This document shows positions 44,365-53,411 of a stretch of DNA of 64,000 nt, piece by piece. Position 1 is the stretch's first letter, and each line of letters starts with the position of its first letter. This DNA comes from Microvirga terricola (lineage in GTDB: Bacteria; Pseudomonadota; Alphaproteobacteria; Rhizobiales; Beijerinckiaceae), in the NCBI RefSeq assembly GCF_011777495.1, contig NZ_JAATJS010000002.1, forward strand, positions 62,001 through 126,000. Direction: 5' to 3'. Below the pieces are notes generated by a model. It did not search any database, had not been told where the DNA came from, and was given only the letters and a program-made list of their open reading frames with translations. The position numbers and the translations under genes were made by a program.

Positions 44365-45108
44365 TTAGGACATATGCATGCCGCCATTCACGTCGATGGA
44401 CGACCCTGTAATATATGCGGACAAATCGGAGGCGAGAAAAACGCAGGTATTGGCTACGTCTTCGGCGACGCCGAACCGGTTGAGGGGAATTTGCGGCATG
44501 ACCTTAGCTGTGAGTTCCTCGTCGTAGAAGCCCTCCGTGAGCGCCGTCATGATCACACCGGGATTGATGGCGTTGACGCGAATGCCCTGGTTGCCCTGCT
44601 CGCGCGCGACGGCGCGGACGAGCCCCAGAATGCCGCCCTTTGAAGCTGCGTAATGTGGTCCCCCCATCAGGCCGCCGCCACGTTGGGCCGCGATGGAAGC
44701 AATACAGATGATCGATGAACCAGCTCGCATCAACGGCAGAGCCTGTTGGATCATCAGGAAAGAGCCGCGCAGGTTGATGTCGAGCATCTCCGTCCATTCG
44801 GAAATCGAGATGCCCACGGTTGGCCGCGGCCTGGCGATGCCGGCATTGTTGACGAGAATGTCTAGCCTGCCGAACGTCGCGCCGATCGTTGCCCCGGCGC
44901 GGGCGACCGCATCGGGGCTGGCGACATCGACCTGCAAGGGGAATGCTGCTCCACCCAGACGCTCGCAGGCAGCGTCGAGCGATGAAGCGTCGAGATCCGC
45001 CAGAATGACCTTGGCGCCTTCCTCGACGAACCGCTGTGCGGTGGCGAAGCCGATGCTCTTCAACGCGGCTGCGCCAGTTACGCAAGCAATCTTGTCCTTC
45101 AGCAGCAT
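44365..45108 (-). CDS. SDR-family oxidoreductase (distal gene of the IclR-linked operon)
   Basis: 247 residues from the ATG at 45108. A Rossmann nucleotide motif with an unusual TGAAALKSIGFA in place of TGxxxGIG, then LVNNAGIARPRP, the catalytic serine in IASIAAQRGGG, YAASKGG and NPGVIMT. It probably oxidises a secondary alcohol of a sugar acid or similar substrate with NAD(P)+. It is the last gene of a six-gene minus-strand operon and lies 48 nt after the permease. Confidence 0.85.
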   Translation of the reverse strand: MLLKDKIACVTGAAALKSIGFATAQRFVEEGAKVILADLDASSLDAACERLGGAAFPLQVDVASPDAVARAGATIGATFGRLDILVNNAGIARPRPTVGISISEWTEMLDINLRGSFLMIQQALPLMRAGSSIICIASIAAQRGGGLMGGPHYAASKGGILGLVRAVAREQGNQGIRVNAINPGVIMTALTEGFYDEELTAKVMPQIPLNRFGVAEDVANTCVFLASDLSAYITGSSIDVNGGMHMS

Positions 45109-45155
45109 TTCCCTGTCCTTTTTCTGGATGCCTGCACGGGTGCCGGCATTGCTTT

Positions 45156-46474
45156 TTATTCGAAGGGAATCCCGCGCTGGTCGGGCAGGCGCCACAGCGC
45201 GAACGCGGAGATCGCGATGATCGCGAGACCGTAAAAGACGATGCCGATGGGATCGCCGCCGAAGGCTCCGAGCAGGTAGGTGGCGATGAATGGTGCTGGA
45301 GCCGCGAAGATCATCGTCGAGCAGGTATAACCGAGCGCCGAACCGGTAAACCGGAAATTGGTCGGGAAGGACTCCGCGAAGAAGGCGGGCTGTGCGCCGG
45401 CATTCATCTGGATCGCGAACAGCGCCAGGCTGATGATCGCCGCGCTCGCGAACCAGTTCTTCAGGCCAAGAACCGGGAATAAGAGAACGGTTGCGATGAG
45501 CAGCAGGAACAAACCGATGGACAGGACCTTCTTGCGTCCGATCTTGTCGCTCAGGTGGCCGCCGAGAAGACCACCGAAGATGGAAACCCCGTTCGCGACG
45601 ATCAACAGGCTGAAGCTGATCGAGCGGTCGAGACCGAGCGGACCGGTGAGGTAATAGATTGCGAAGGTGACGCAAATGTAGAAGATGGCAGCCGATGCAC
45701 CCCAGCTCATGACGAGGAGAGCGAGAGTTTTCGGGTGTGCCTGCAGAATCGCAAGTGCGCGCGGCTTCTCGGCGGCGACTTTCTGGCTTTTCACGAAGAC
45801 CGGCGTTTCCTCGACCGACCGGCGAATATAGAAGCCGACCCCGATCAGCAGGAAGCTCGCCAAAAACGGAATACGCCATCCCCATTCATTGAAGTCTTCC
45901 TTGCTCAGCACGGCGGCAAGACCCGCAAGCGTCAAGCTTGCGAGAACCTGGCTGATAGGCGAGCCGATTGCCATCAGGGCGCCGTAAAGGCCGCGGCGGT
46001 TGTCCGGCGCGTGTTCCATCGCCAGAAGCTGCGATCCGGTTGCCTCGCCGCCAAGTCCCACACCTTGCAGGAAGCGCAGCATGACGAGCAGGGTGGGGCG
46101 AGAATGCCGATCTGCCCGTAGCCGGGAAGGATGCCGATCAGCGCCGACGCGAAGCCCATCAAAAGCAGGGTCCAGGTGAGAACCCGCTTGCGCCCGAGTT
46201 TGTCTCCCAGCGCGCCAAAGACCAGGCCGCCCAGTGGCCGTGCGAAGAAACCGGCGCCGAAGGTCGCGAAGCTCGCCAGTAGCGCCGTGCCGGGTGTCAT
46301 TTCCGAAAAGAACAGCGCCGGAAAGACCGTGGCTGACACCGCGCCGTAGATTGAAAAGTCAAACCACTCCAGAGCCGATCCGACGCTCCCGCTGATGACG
46401 GCTTTTCGCGACGCGGCAGTGTCGCGCACGTGCTGATAGGATTTGCTCCCCGATATGACTGCTTGTTCCAACAT
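45156..46474 (-). pseudogene. MFS metabolite/H+ symporter with a one-base frameshift
   Basis: From ATG 46474 (GAGGAAAAG site) the first half reads SALEWFDFSIYGAVSATVFPALFF and GDKLGRKRVLTWTLLLMGFA. At 46091-46099 (CCCCACCC on the minus strand) the frame changes and continues as LLVMLRFLQGVGLGGEATGSQLLAMEHAP to the end. The family (MHS: shikimate, alpha-ketoglutarate, proline/betaine permeases) has 12 helices and about 430-440 residues. Adding one base restores the full protein. It sits inside a catabolic operon and would import its substrate. Confidence 0.8.
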
Positions 46475-46505
46475 CTTTTCCTCCCACGATGTTTTTTTGA
46501 CGCGA

Positions 46506-47318
46506 TTAACTCAGGACGCCGGTTTCGACGGAAACGTGCCGGTAGGCCGCTCCGGCGATGAAACCGCCATCAAGCAGAAAATCCTCTCCTGTGATGAAGG
46601 CTGCTGCCTCCGAGGCGAGGTACAGGACCAGTTGGGCCACCTCATCCGCTCGCCCTGCACGCCGGATCGGAGTCATGTCGATCATCGGACGCAGATGCGG
46701 TGAACCGGCGTTGAGATCGGTGACGATCAGGCCGGGGCAGACGGCGTTCACGCGGATGCCGTCGCGGGCGAATTCCATCGCCGCGGAGCGGGTGAGGCCC
46801 CGCAGTCCCCATTTGCTGGCCGTGTAGGCCGGATCGGCATGGCCGGAAAAGGCGCTGTTCGAGGAGATGTTGACGATGCTGCCGCCGCCGCTCTTGCGCA
46901 TCAGCGGGGCCACCGCCCGGATGCCGATAAAGGCCCCCGTCAGGTTGATGTCGACCAGCCGCCGCCAACTCTCGACAGACGTCTTCTCGATCAGGGTCCG
47001 GTTGATGATGCCGGCATTGTTGATGAGGATCGAAAGCGTTCCTTTCCAGGCGTCAACTTCAGCGACGACGGCGCTCCAGTCCTGTTCCGAGGTGACATCG
47101 AGGCGCTGGAAGCGGACCTCCCTTCCGCTCGCTGACAATTCCTCGGCCAGCGCCCGTCCCTCTGCCTCCAGTACGTCGCAGATCATCACGGCGGCACCGC
47201 ATTCGGAGAGCAGACGAACCTCCATCGCTCCTTGGCCGCGGGCGCCACCAGTGATGATGGCGGTTTTCCCGGAAAGGTCGGTCAGCGCGTTTTTCACCTG
47301 TGTCATGTTCGTGCTCAT
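46506..47318 (-). CDS. SDR-family oxidoreductase (proximal)
   Basis: 270 residues from the ATG at 47318. Cofactor motif IITGGARGQGAMEV, then ILINNAGIINRTL, SIVNISSNSAFSG, catalytic YTASKWG and NAVCPGLIVTDL. Classical SDR length. The FAH gene upstream overlaps its start by 4 nt (ATGA), so the two enzymes are made together and may act in sequence. The substrate is not fixed; hydroxy-acids of sugar catabolism are likely. Confidence 0.87.
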   Translation of the reverse strand: MSTNMTQVKNALTDLSGKTAIITGGARGQGAMEVRLLSECGAAVMICDVLEAEGRALAEELSASGREVRFQRLDVTSEQDWSAVVAEVDAWKGTLSILINNAGIINRTLIEKTSVESWRRLVDINLTGAFIGIRAVAPLMRKSGGGSIVNISSNSAFSGHADPAYTASKWGLRGLTRSAAMEFARDGIRVNAVCPGLIVTDLNAGSPHLRPMIDMTPIRRAGRADEVAQLVLYLASEAAAFITGEDFLLDGGFIAGAAYRHVSVETGVLS

Positions 47319-48157
47319 GCCGAAACCGTCCTCTGTGCCTGGGTTCCGAGTTTTTCGATGCCGAGCGTGATAGTCTGCCCTGGTCTCAGGAAGGCCGGTG
47401 GCTTCAGGCCGAGGCCGACGCCCGGCGGCGTTCCGGTCGAAATGACGTCGCCGGGTTCGAGTGTCATGAACCGGCTGAGATAGCTGATGAGAAAGGCCAC
47501 ATCGAAGATCATGGTGCGCGTGTTGCCGGTCTGGCGGCGCACGCCGTCGACCTCCAGCCACAGGTCGAGATTTTGTGGATCGGGAATCTCGTCGCGTGTC
47601 ACGAGCCAGGGACCGATTGGGCCGAAGGTGTCGTGGCTCTTGCCCTTGGTCCATTGGCCGCCGCGTTCCGACTGGAAGGCGCGTTCCGAAACGTCGTTGG
47701 CGACGCAATAGCCGGCGACATGATCGAGGGCCTGCTCCCGCGAGACATATTTCGCCCGCGTGCCGATAACGACGGCCAGTTCCACCTCCCAGTCCGTCTT
47801 TTCCGAGCCGCGTGGTATCTCGATGTCGTCGTCCGGACCGCAGATGGCGCTCGTGGCTTTCATAAAGACGACCGGTTCGTCGGGCGGTTCCTTGCCGGTT
47901 TCACGTGCATGATCGGCGTAGTTCAGTCCGATGCAGATGAATTTCCCGACGGAGCCGACGCAGGCGCCGATCCTTGTTCCAGGTGGGACTTCGGGCAAGG
48001 CACTTGGGTCGACCGCGCGAATGCGTTCAATGCATTCGGGAGACAGGAAAGGGCCGGAGATGTCATCGACGATGGATGACAGGTCTCTGAGCGCACCGGT
48101 ACCGTCGCGCAGCGCCGGGCGTTCCTGCCCGCGTGCGCCAGCTCTCAGCAATTGCAT
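47315..48157 (-). CDS. Fumarylacetoacetate-hydrolase-family enzyme
   Basis: 280 residues from the ATG at 48157 (GAGAGG site). The FAH fold is clear: FICIGLNYADHARETG, PVVFMKATSAICGPDD, EKTDWEVELAVVIG with the metal-binding glutamates, and GDVISTGTPPGVGLGLKPP. The family hydrolyses C-C bonds of diketo acids, as in 2,4-diketo-3-deoxy-sugar-acid or fumarylpyruvate breakdown. With two SDRs and a cupin it suggests an oxidative sugar-acid or ring-derived pathway. Confidence 0.88.
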   Translation of the reverse strand: MQLLRAGARGQERPALRDGTGALRDLSSIVDDISGPFLSPECIERIRAVDPSALPEVPPGTRIGACVGSVGKFICIGLNYADHARETGKEPPDEPVVFMKATSAICGPDDDIEIPRGSEKTDWEVELAVVIGTRAKYVSREQALDHVAGYCVANDVSERAFQSERGGQWTKGKSHDTFGPIGPWLVTRDEIPDPQNLDLWLEVDGVRRQTGNTRTMIFDVAFLISYLSRFMTLEPGDVISTGTPPGVGLGLKPPAFLRPGQTITLGIEKLGTQAQRTVSA

Positions 48158-48180
48158 GGGGTTTGTCCTCTCAGTCGTGG

Positions 48181-48357
48181 TCGGCGGCTCCACCGCGAGG
48201 GGATAGGTTCCGCCTTCTGTGCGCACGAGAACGAGGCCCGACTGTGTGTCTGGGGGAGCGGATCAGCACGATAGTACCGTCTCCGTGCTCGTCGCAGAAA
48301 TCGCCCCAAGCATTTCAGCGAACCACCATCAAACACGTATGGCTTTGCTCCCTGCAT
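48181..48357 (-). pseudogene. Broken small gene between the cupin and FAH genes
   Basis: A strong GGGAGG site precedes ATG 48357. Coding-like sequence runs over three frames: MQGAKPYVFDGGSLKCLG, then DFCDEHGDGTIVLIRSP, then DTQSGLVLVRTEGGTYPLAVE. Frame changes fall exactly at GGGG (48304-48307) and CCCCC (48252-48256). Removing one base at each gives a continuous polypeptide of at least 57 residues. No family is recognised. It may be a real small operon gene damaged by homopolymer errors. Confidence 0.45.
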
Positions 48358-48407
48358 CGTTTTCCTCCCGTGCGATGCGGCAGACGATCGAGATGGAGCG
48401 CGCCTTT

Positions 48408-48833
48408 TTATGCGCGACGGTAGCCTTGGAGTTCGCTGTCGGGGATGTCGTCGAAATTAACGACGATATTGTCGGGGGTCCGGCACGTCAGCCAAACCAG
48501 TTCGTCGGTCACGCTCATGTTCACCTCGACATGAGGCATGAAGGGCGGGACGAAAACGAAATCACCCTCGTAGAGGTCGACGAACTCTTTGTAGCCCTCG
48601 CCGTAATAGATCCGTCCATGTCCCTTGAGGACATAGCCGCCCGTTTCGCATTCGCCGTGATGATGCGGCGGCGAGCGGTGTCCGGGCTCGTTGCTCACCC
48701 GGCCGAACCAGATCTTCGTCGCTGGCGTGTGCTGGGGGCTCACGCCGCTGTGGCGCACACAATCCCCGGATTGCGCCGTGCCGGTGTCAAGCGCGGTGGC
48801 TCTCGTGACGACGGGAATGCTGCGCTCCGCCAT
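48408..48833 (-). CDS. Single-domain cupin protein
   Basis: 141 residues. The cupin metal motif is present: SPPHHHGECETGGYVLKGHGRIYYGEG with His-His-Glu, and FVFVPPFMPHVEVN with the second histidine. Such proteins are isomerases, dioxygenases or binding proteins. It is the first gene of the minus-strand operon and is divergent from the IclR regulator across a perfect palindrome. The specific reaction is not known. Confidence 0.82.
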   Translation of the reverse strand: MAERSIPVVTRATALDTGTAQSGDCVRHSGVSPQHTPATKIWFGRVSNEPGHRSPPHHHGECETGGYVLKGHGRIYYGEGYKEFVDLYEGDFVFVPPFMPHVEVNMSVTDELVWLTCRTPDNIVVNFDDIPDSELQGYRRA

Positions 48834-48869
48834 GGTTTCCCCCCTTTTTGGCCATCAAGCTCTTTTCAT

Positions 48870-48888
48870 AATCTCATAATATGAGATT
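48870..48888. promoter_or_regulatory. Palindrome between the cupin operon and iclR
   Basis: AATCTCAT-AAT-ATGAGATT, a perfect 8-bp inverted repeat, lies 37 nt upstream of the cupin gene and 85 nt upstream of the IclR gene. It is the best candidate operator for the IclR protein. Confidence 0.55.
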
Positions 48889-48972
48889 TGATGCTTTTTA
48901 GTCGGGATTTTCTGGGCTTGCAACAACAAATGTTGTCGACCATGAGAAGCGAAAGGCATGGGGAGAAGACAC

Positions 48973-49737
48973 ATGGGGAAGGAGTCCAGCCTGAACCGGA
49001 TGCTGAGCGTGCTCGCGGCATTCACCGAGGAAAAGACTTCCATTACGCGGGAGGAGGTGGCGCAACTGACCGGAGGGTCGCGGGCCACGTCCTATCGCTA
49101 TCTTCAGAATCTTTGCGAGGCGGGACTTCTGTCGTCGGCGAGTGAGAACACATACGTGCCAGGCCCGCGGATCATGGAACTGGACCGGCTCATCAGGCTG
49201 CACGATCCTGTTCTTTCGGCCGCGCGCGGACCGATGGTCGAAGCCTCCGAGCGCCTCGGCCTCAACGTGATGCTGTGCAGTTATTTTGGCCGGCGTGTGG
49301 TGTGTTCTGAGATCCTCACGCCCGACGGCGACTCGCCGAGCAGCTACGAACGCGGTCGGACGATGCCGCTTTTGCGCGGGGCGATGGCGAAGATCATCAT
49401 TGCCCATCTGCCGCATCCGCGATTGAAGGCGATTTATGCCGAGAATGCTGAAACATTGAGGGCCGCCGGCGAAGCGGCGGATTGGAGCGGATTTCGCACC
49501 GCCATGAACGCGCTGAAGGAAAACGGCTACGCGGTGACATGCGGTGAGGTTTACGAAGGTGTGACCGGCTACGCAGCTCCCGTTTTCGACGCAAACGGTA
49601 AGATTTGCGGCAGTATCGTCTTCATGCTCGGCGCCAAGCGGCGAACGGCGAGTGACGAAACGCGAGTAATCTCGGAAATCATCGAGCTCGGTCGACTCAT
49701 CTCGTCACGACTGGCGGAAAACGCGCGCGGCATGTAG
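48973..49737 (+). CDS. IclR-family transcriptional regulator
   Basis: 254 residues from ATG 48973 (GGGGAGAAG site; an ATG at 48958 adds five residues). The winged helix is SLNRMLSVLAAFTEEKTSITREEVAQLTGGSRATSYRYLQNL. The C-terminal IclR effector domain follows with GLNVMLCSYFGRRVVCSE and GYAAPVFDANGKICGSIVFML. It binds a catabolic intermediate. It is divergent from the cupin-SDR-FAH operon, its probable target. Confidence 0.88.
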   Translation: MGKESSLNRMLSVLAAFTEEKTSITREEVAQLTGGSRATSYRYLQNLCEAGLLSSASENTYVPGPRIMELDRLIRLHDPVLSAARGPMVEASERLGLNVMLCSYFGRRVVCSEILTPDGDSPSSYERGRTMPLLRGAMAKIIIAHLPHPRLKAIYAENAETLRAAGEAADWSGFRTAMNALKENGYAVTCGEVYEGVTGYAAPVFDANGKICGSIVFMLGAKRRTASDETRVISEIIELGRLISSRLAENARGM

Positions 49738-50034
49738 GGACTGTTGCGTTAATGGGTCCGGAGCGGTTCCTTGAGGAGCGGCTCCCTGTCCCGATCTTCA
49801 AGCGCCGCCGTTCTCCGCCCGAGATCACTGCCGAGAGCGCCAGGCGAAGTCCGCCTCGCCAACCAACTCTTCGGGCTTGCCGCCAAAGACAGCTTTCGGG
49901 CCTGATGTATGGCGATTCCGACGCATTCTTGTCGAGCACGGCGCGACAGAGCCGGATCAACCCCGAGTGCTCTCAGATCCCGGAAGGGAAGGGCGTGCGG
50001 CGGATCACGCGAGTTCCCTTGGCGCGAAATCTGA
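49738..50034. other. 297-nt gap after iclR
   Basis: It begins with GGGACTGTTGCGTTAATGGG and a short frame containing IFKRRRSPPEIT. This faintly recalls the start of IS6-type transposases but is too weak to call. Nothing else is recognised. Confidence 0.3.
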
Positions 50035-50964
50035 TCAAGCGGCGACCGATTCGGCGCCCTTGAGCTGGAGCAGGGTTCTCACCTCGTCGGGCGTCGCCAC
50101 TCGGTGGCCGAGTTCCTCCACGACCTTGCGGATCTTGCGCACCTGATCCGCATTGCTCATGGCGAGCTTGCCGCGCTCGATCATCAGGTTGTCCTCGAGT
50201 CCGACGCGGACGTTGCCACCGAGAATCACGCCCATGGTGCCGAGCGGGAACTGATGCCGGCCGGCGGCGAGGACCGAGAAATGATAATCGTCACCGAGCA
50301 GGCGGTCGGCGGTCGTCTTCATGTGCATGATCTGCTCCGGCGCCGGATCGATGCCGCCCAGAACGCCGAGGACGAACTGCAGGAAGATCGGGCCCTTGAG
50401 CAATCCCTGCTTCTTGTAGAACGCGACGGTCTGGATATGCCCGACATCGTAGCATTCGAGTTCGAAGCGGACACCCTGCTGTTCGCCGAGATCGCGCAGG
50501 ATCGATTCGATGTCGCCGAAGGTGTTCTGGAAGACGATATTGCGGGTCGCCTCCAGGAATTTCGGCTCCCAATCGTGACGCCAATTCGTGTAGCGATCGA
50601 TCATGGGAAACAGCCCGAAATTCATCGAGCCCATGTTGAGAGAGCACATCTCGGGCTTGAGAAGGTGGGCGGCGGCGAGGCGCTGGTCCAGGGTCATGCG
50701 CGAGCTGCCGCCGGTGGAAATGTTGAGAACCGCGTGGGTTTCCTTGCGGATGGTCGACAGGATCTCTCGGAAAAGCTCCGGATCGGCTGACGGGATGCCG
50801 GTTTGTGGATCGCGCGCGTGAAGATGGATGATCGCCGCGCCCGCTTTTGCTGCGTCGATGGCGTGTCGAGCGATGTCCTGCGGCGTCACCGGAAGATGCG
50901 GGCTCATGGTCGGGGTGTGGATGGACCCCGTGACGGCGCAGGTGATGATGACCGGCTTGCTCAT
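50035..50964 (-). CDS. BKACE-family beta-keto acid cleavage enzyme
   Basis: 309 residues (DUF849). It contains PVIITCAVTGSIHTPTMSPHLPVTP, the zinc-binding AAIIHLHARDPQTG, SLNMGSMNFG and SVLAAGRHQFPLG. The family reacts a beta-keto acid with acetyl-CoA to give acetoacetate and a new acyl-CoA; examples are 3-keto-5-aminohexanoate and dehydrocarnitine cleavage. The substrate side chain cannot be read from the sequence. It overlaps the upstream aminotransferase gene by 4 nt, which implies that this enzyme makes the keto acid. Confidence 0.92.
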   Translation of the reverse strand: MSKPVIITCAVTGSIHTPTMSPHLPVTPQDIARHAIDAAKAGAAIIHLHARDPQTGIPSADPELFREILSTIRKETHAVLNISTGGSSRMTLDQRLAAAHLLKPEMCSLNMGSMNFGLFPMIDRYTNWRHDWEPKFLEATRNIVFQNTFGDIESILRDLGEQQGVRFELECYDVGHIQTVAFYKKQGLLKGPIFLQFVLGVLGGIDPAPEQIMHMKTTADRLLGDDYHFSVLAAGRHQFPLGTMGVILGGNVRVGLEDNLMIERGKLAMSNADQVRKIRKVVEELGHRVATPDEVRTLLQLKGAESVAA

Positions 50965-52301
50965 GCGGCGGCTCCGTATTCGAGACCCGTCTCCTGCGCG
51001 AAGGCATCGAGGCTGTCGGTCAGGACCGCCAGGATCTCGTCGATCTGTTCATCGGTCGTGATGAGGGGCGGGCAGACGAGGAAGTGATCGCCGATGCGTC
51101 CCCCGCGGGTGCGGCGGGAATAGATGATCAGGCCGCGGTCATAGGCGAGGTCGACGAGGCGGTTATGGGCGTTGAGTCCAACCGGCAGTGGCTCCATCGT
51201 CTCGCGGTTCGCCACGAGCTCGAAGGCGAGAAGGAGGCCCTTGCCACGCACGTCGCCGATGAATTCGTAGCGCTGCATGAGCGCCTGCAACCGCCGGCTC
51301 AGCTTATCGCCCTGCACCTGGGCGGCGTCGATGAGACCGAGGCGGTCGATCTCGCCCAGAACCGCAAGACCGGCGGCGCAAGCGAGCGGGTTGCCTGCAT
51401 AGGTAAAGCCGTGAATGAAGCCGCCGCTGTCGATGACCGCATCAGCGATGCGCCGGTCGGCCACCATGGCGCCGAGCGGCATATAGCCCGCGCCGAAACC
51501 CTTGGAGAACGCGATCAGGTCGGGTCTCATGCCCCAATGATCGCAGGCGAGATACTGCCCCGTGCGTCCCGCGCCGCTCATCACCTCGTCAGCGATAAGG
51601 AGAATGCCGAACTCGTCGCAGATCCTGCGGATTTCCGCGTAATAGCTATCGGGTGCGACGAGCGCACCGGTCGAAGCGCCGCCCACCGGTTCCATGATGA
51701 AGGCAAGGACCGTTTCTGGGCCCTGGCGGAGAATTTCATCGCGCAGGTAGCGCGCATATTTCAGGCCGCGCTCATGATCGCTAAGATCGTCCCGGTCGAG
51801 ATAGCAGGTCGGAGCCGGGATCTTCGGCATCTCGCGCATCATGGGCGAGAACGGAGCGCTCATGAGCGACATGCCAGTGACGCTAAGTGCCCCGAGGCTC
51901 GAACCGTGATAGGAAGGGAAGCGGGAAATCACCTTCCAGCGCGAGGCTTCGCCGATGGCGACCGCGTATTGGCGGGCGAGCTTTAGACAGCTTTCCACCG
52001 CCTCCGATCCGCCGGAGACGAAGAAGACACGGTCGAGACCCTGCGGCATCCGCGCGGCGATCTGGCGGGCGAATTCTTCGGCGGGCTCGTTTTCGAAATG
52101 CAGGCGGTAGCCGAAGGTGGATTTCTCCATCTGCCGGCGCATGGCTTCGAGCACCGCTGGGTTGGAGTGGCCGATATTGGACACCATCGCGCCGCTGGAC
52201 CCGTCGAGGTAACGCTTGCCATCCACATCCCACATGTAGACACCCTCGGCACGGTCCAGAAGAGGACGACGCAGCCGCGTCTGGTAAAACAGGTTCGACA
52301 T
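50961..52301 (-). CDS. Class III PLP aminotransferase
   Basis: 446 residues from ATG 52301 (AGAGAG site). Landmarks: GVYMWDVDGKRYLDGSSGAMVSNIGHSN, FVSGGSEAVESCLKLARQY, FIMEPVGGASTGALV, LLIADEVMSGAGRTG and the PLP lysine in LIAFSKGFGAGYMPLG. Class III enzymes act on omega- or beta-amino groups. Coupling with BKACE suggests conversion of a beta-amino acid to its beta-keto acid. It starts 124 nt from the divergent LysR gene. Confidence 0.92.
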   Translation of the reverse strand: MSNLFYQTRLRRPLLDRAEGVYMWDVDGKRYLDGSSGAMVSNIGHSNPAVLEAMRRQMEKSTFGYRLHFENEPAEEFARQIAARMPQGLDRVFFVSGGSEAVESCLKLARQYAVAIGEASRWKVISRFPSYHGSSLGALSVTGMSLMSAPFSPMMREMPKIPAPTCYLDRDDLSDHERGLKYARYLRDEILRQGPETVLAFIMEPVGGASTGALVAPDSYYAEIRRICDEFGILLIADEVMSGAGRTGQYLACDHWGMRPDLIAFSKGFGAGYMPLGAMVADRRIADAVIDSGGFIHGFTYAGNPLACAAGLAVLGEIDRLGLIDAAQVQGDKLSRRLQALMQRYEFIGDVRGKGLLLAFELVANRETMEPLPVGLNAHNRLVDLAYDRGLIIYSRRTRGGRIGDHFLVCPPLITTDEQIDEILAVLTDSLDAFAQETGLEYGAAA

Positions 52302-52400
52302 TGCGTTCTCTCTTCTGTCCCTTTTCGGCATTCCCTAAGATGGGCTGCCAAGCAAACACCGCTCGACATCAACGCGCAAATAAATAGGATGAACGCATCG

Positions 52401-52417
52401 CATTCTCTAAAGGAATG
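52401..52417. promoter_or_regulatory. LysR-type ATTC-N7-GAAT motif
   Basis: CATTC-TCTAAAG-GAATG is a T-N11-A palindrome typical of LysR binding sites. It overlaps the ribosome site of the LysR gene and lies 100 nt from the divergent aminotransferase start, suiting autorepression and control of the operon. Confidence 0.45.
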
Positions 52418-52424
52418 ATCATCC

Positions 52425-53393
52425 GTGAAGCAGCGGCGCTCGCAACGGTTCGTCTGGGACATCGACTGGAATTTGCTGCGGACCTTCATGGTCATCGTGC
52501 AGGAGAAGGGCATCACCTCGGCCGGGGAGAAGCTGCGCCTGAAGCAGCCAACCATCAGCAACGCGCTGCGCCGTCTGGAGGGGCACTTCGACTGCCGGTT
52601 GATCGAACGCCGTCCTGGCATCTTCGAGGTGACCCCAGCAGGCCAGCGTCTCTACGCGGAATGCGTCGCCCTGTTCGATTCCGTGTCCGGCCTGCACACC
52701 CTCGTCCACGACCAGCCGGACGAGGTCACGGGCCGGATCGACATGGCCTTCGCAAGTCACGTGGTCTGCCCGCTGCTCGACGATATCCTGGCGGAGTTTC
52801 ACCGGGATCACCCCCGGGTGACCTTCGCGACGTCCGTTCTGTCGAGCCAGGAGGTGATCACGTCTGTGGCGCGGAAGGACGCCGCCATCGGCGTCTGTCT
52901 GCTGCACGAACGCAATCCGAAACTGGAGTTCCAACCGCTCTACCGCGAGAGCTTCGGCTATTTCTGCGGCCGCCAGCACCGCCTGTTCGGCAAAAAGGGG
53001 TTGAACGTCGAGGACTTGCGAAGCGAGGCCTATGTCTCGTTCAAGACCGACCAGATGGCGGATGCGTTGTGGCCGATCGCGATGCTGCGCCAGCAGGAAA
53101 AGTTCACCGGCCCTATCCTCGGCACCTCCTCGCATCTCGAAGAGGTCAAGCGCCTGATCATCGCCGGGTTCGGCTTCGGCCCCCTTCCGATCCACGTGGT
53201 CGAGGACGATGTGCGAAAAGGGTTTTTGTGGCGCCTGCCGCCCTATGAGGAGCCGCCGGAAATCGACGTCTACCTGACGTTCGACCCGCAGGCCCGTCGC
53301 ACACGGGCGGAAGCGCTGCTTCTCGACAGGCTGCTGACGCAGATCGACGAGACACCCTTGTCCGAGCGCACCTATCCGAGTGATGCGGTGTGA
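52425..53393 (+). CDS. LysR-family transcriptional regulator
   Basis: 322 residues with a GTG start after AAAGGA. The helix-turn-helix is IDWNLLRTFMVIVQEKGITSAGEKLRLKQPTISNALRRLEGHFDCRLIER. The periplasmic-binding-like effector domain follows (GRIDMAFASHVVCPLLDDILAEFHRDHP). It is divergent from the aminotransferase-BKACE pair and convergent with the thioesterase gene. It probably senses the substrate or an intermediate of the pathway. Confidence 0.88.
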   Translation: MKQRRSQRFVWDIDWNLLRTFMVIVQEKGITSAGEKLRLKQPTISNALRRLEGHFDCRLIERRPGIFEVTPAGQRLYAECVALFDSVSGLHTLVHDQPDEVTGRIDMAFASHVVCPLLDDILAEFHRDHPRVTFATSVLSSQEVITSVARKDAAIGVCLLHERNPKLEFQPLYRESFGYFCGRQHRLFGKKGLNVEDLRSEAYVSFKTDQMADALWPIAMLRQQEKFTGPILGTSSHLEEVKRLIIAGFGFGPLPIHVVEDDVRKGFLWRLPPYEEPPEIDVYLTFDPQARRTRAEALLLDRLLTQIDETPLSERTYPSDAV

Positions 53394-53411
53394 GATCCTT
53401 CGGCTCGATCC

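Noticed and set aside
49738..49830. Possible 5' end of an IS6 element (GGGACTGTTGCG and IFKRRRSPPEI)
   Set aside because: The resemblance to an IS6 transposase start is short and is not followed by further homology.
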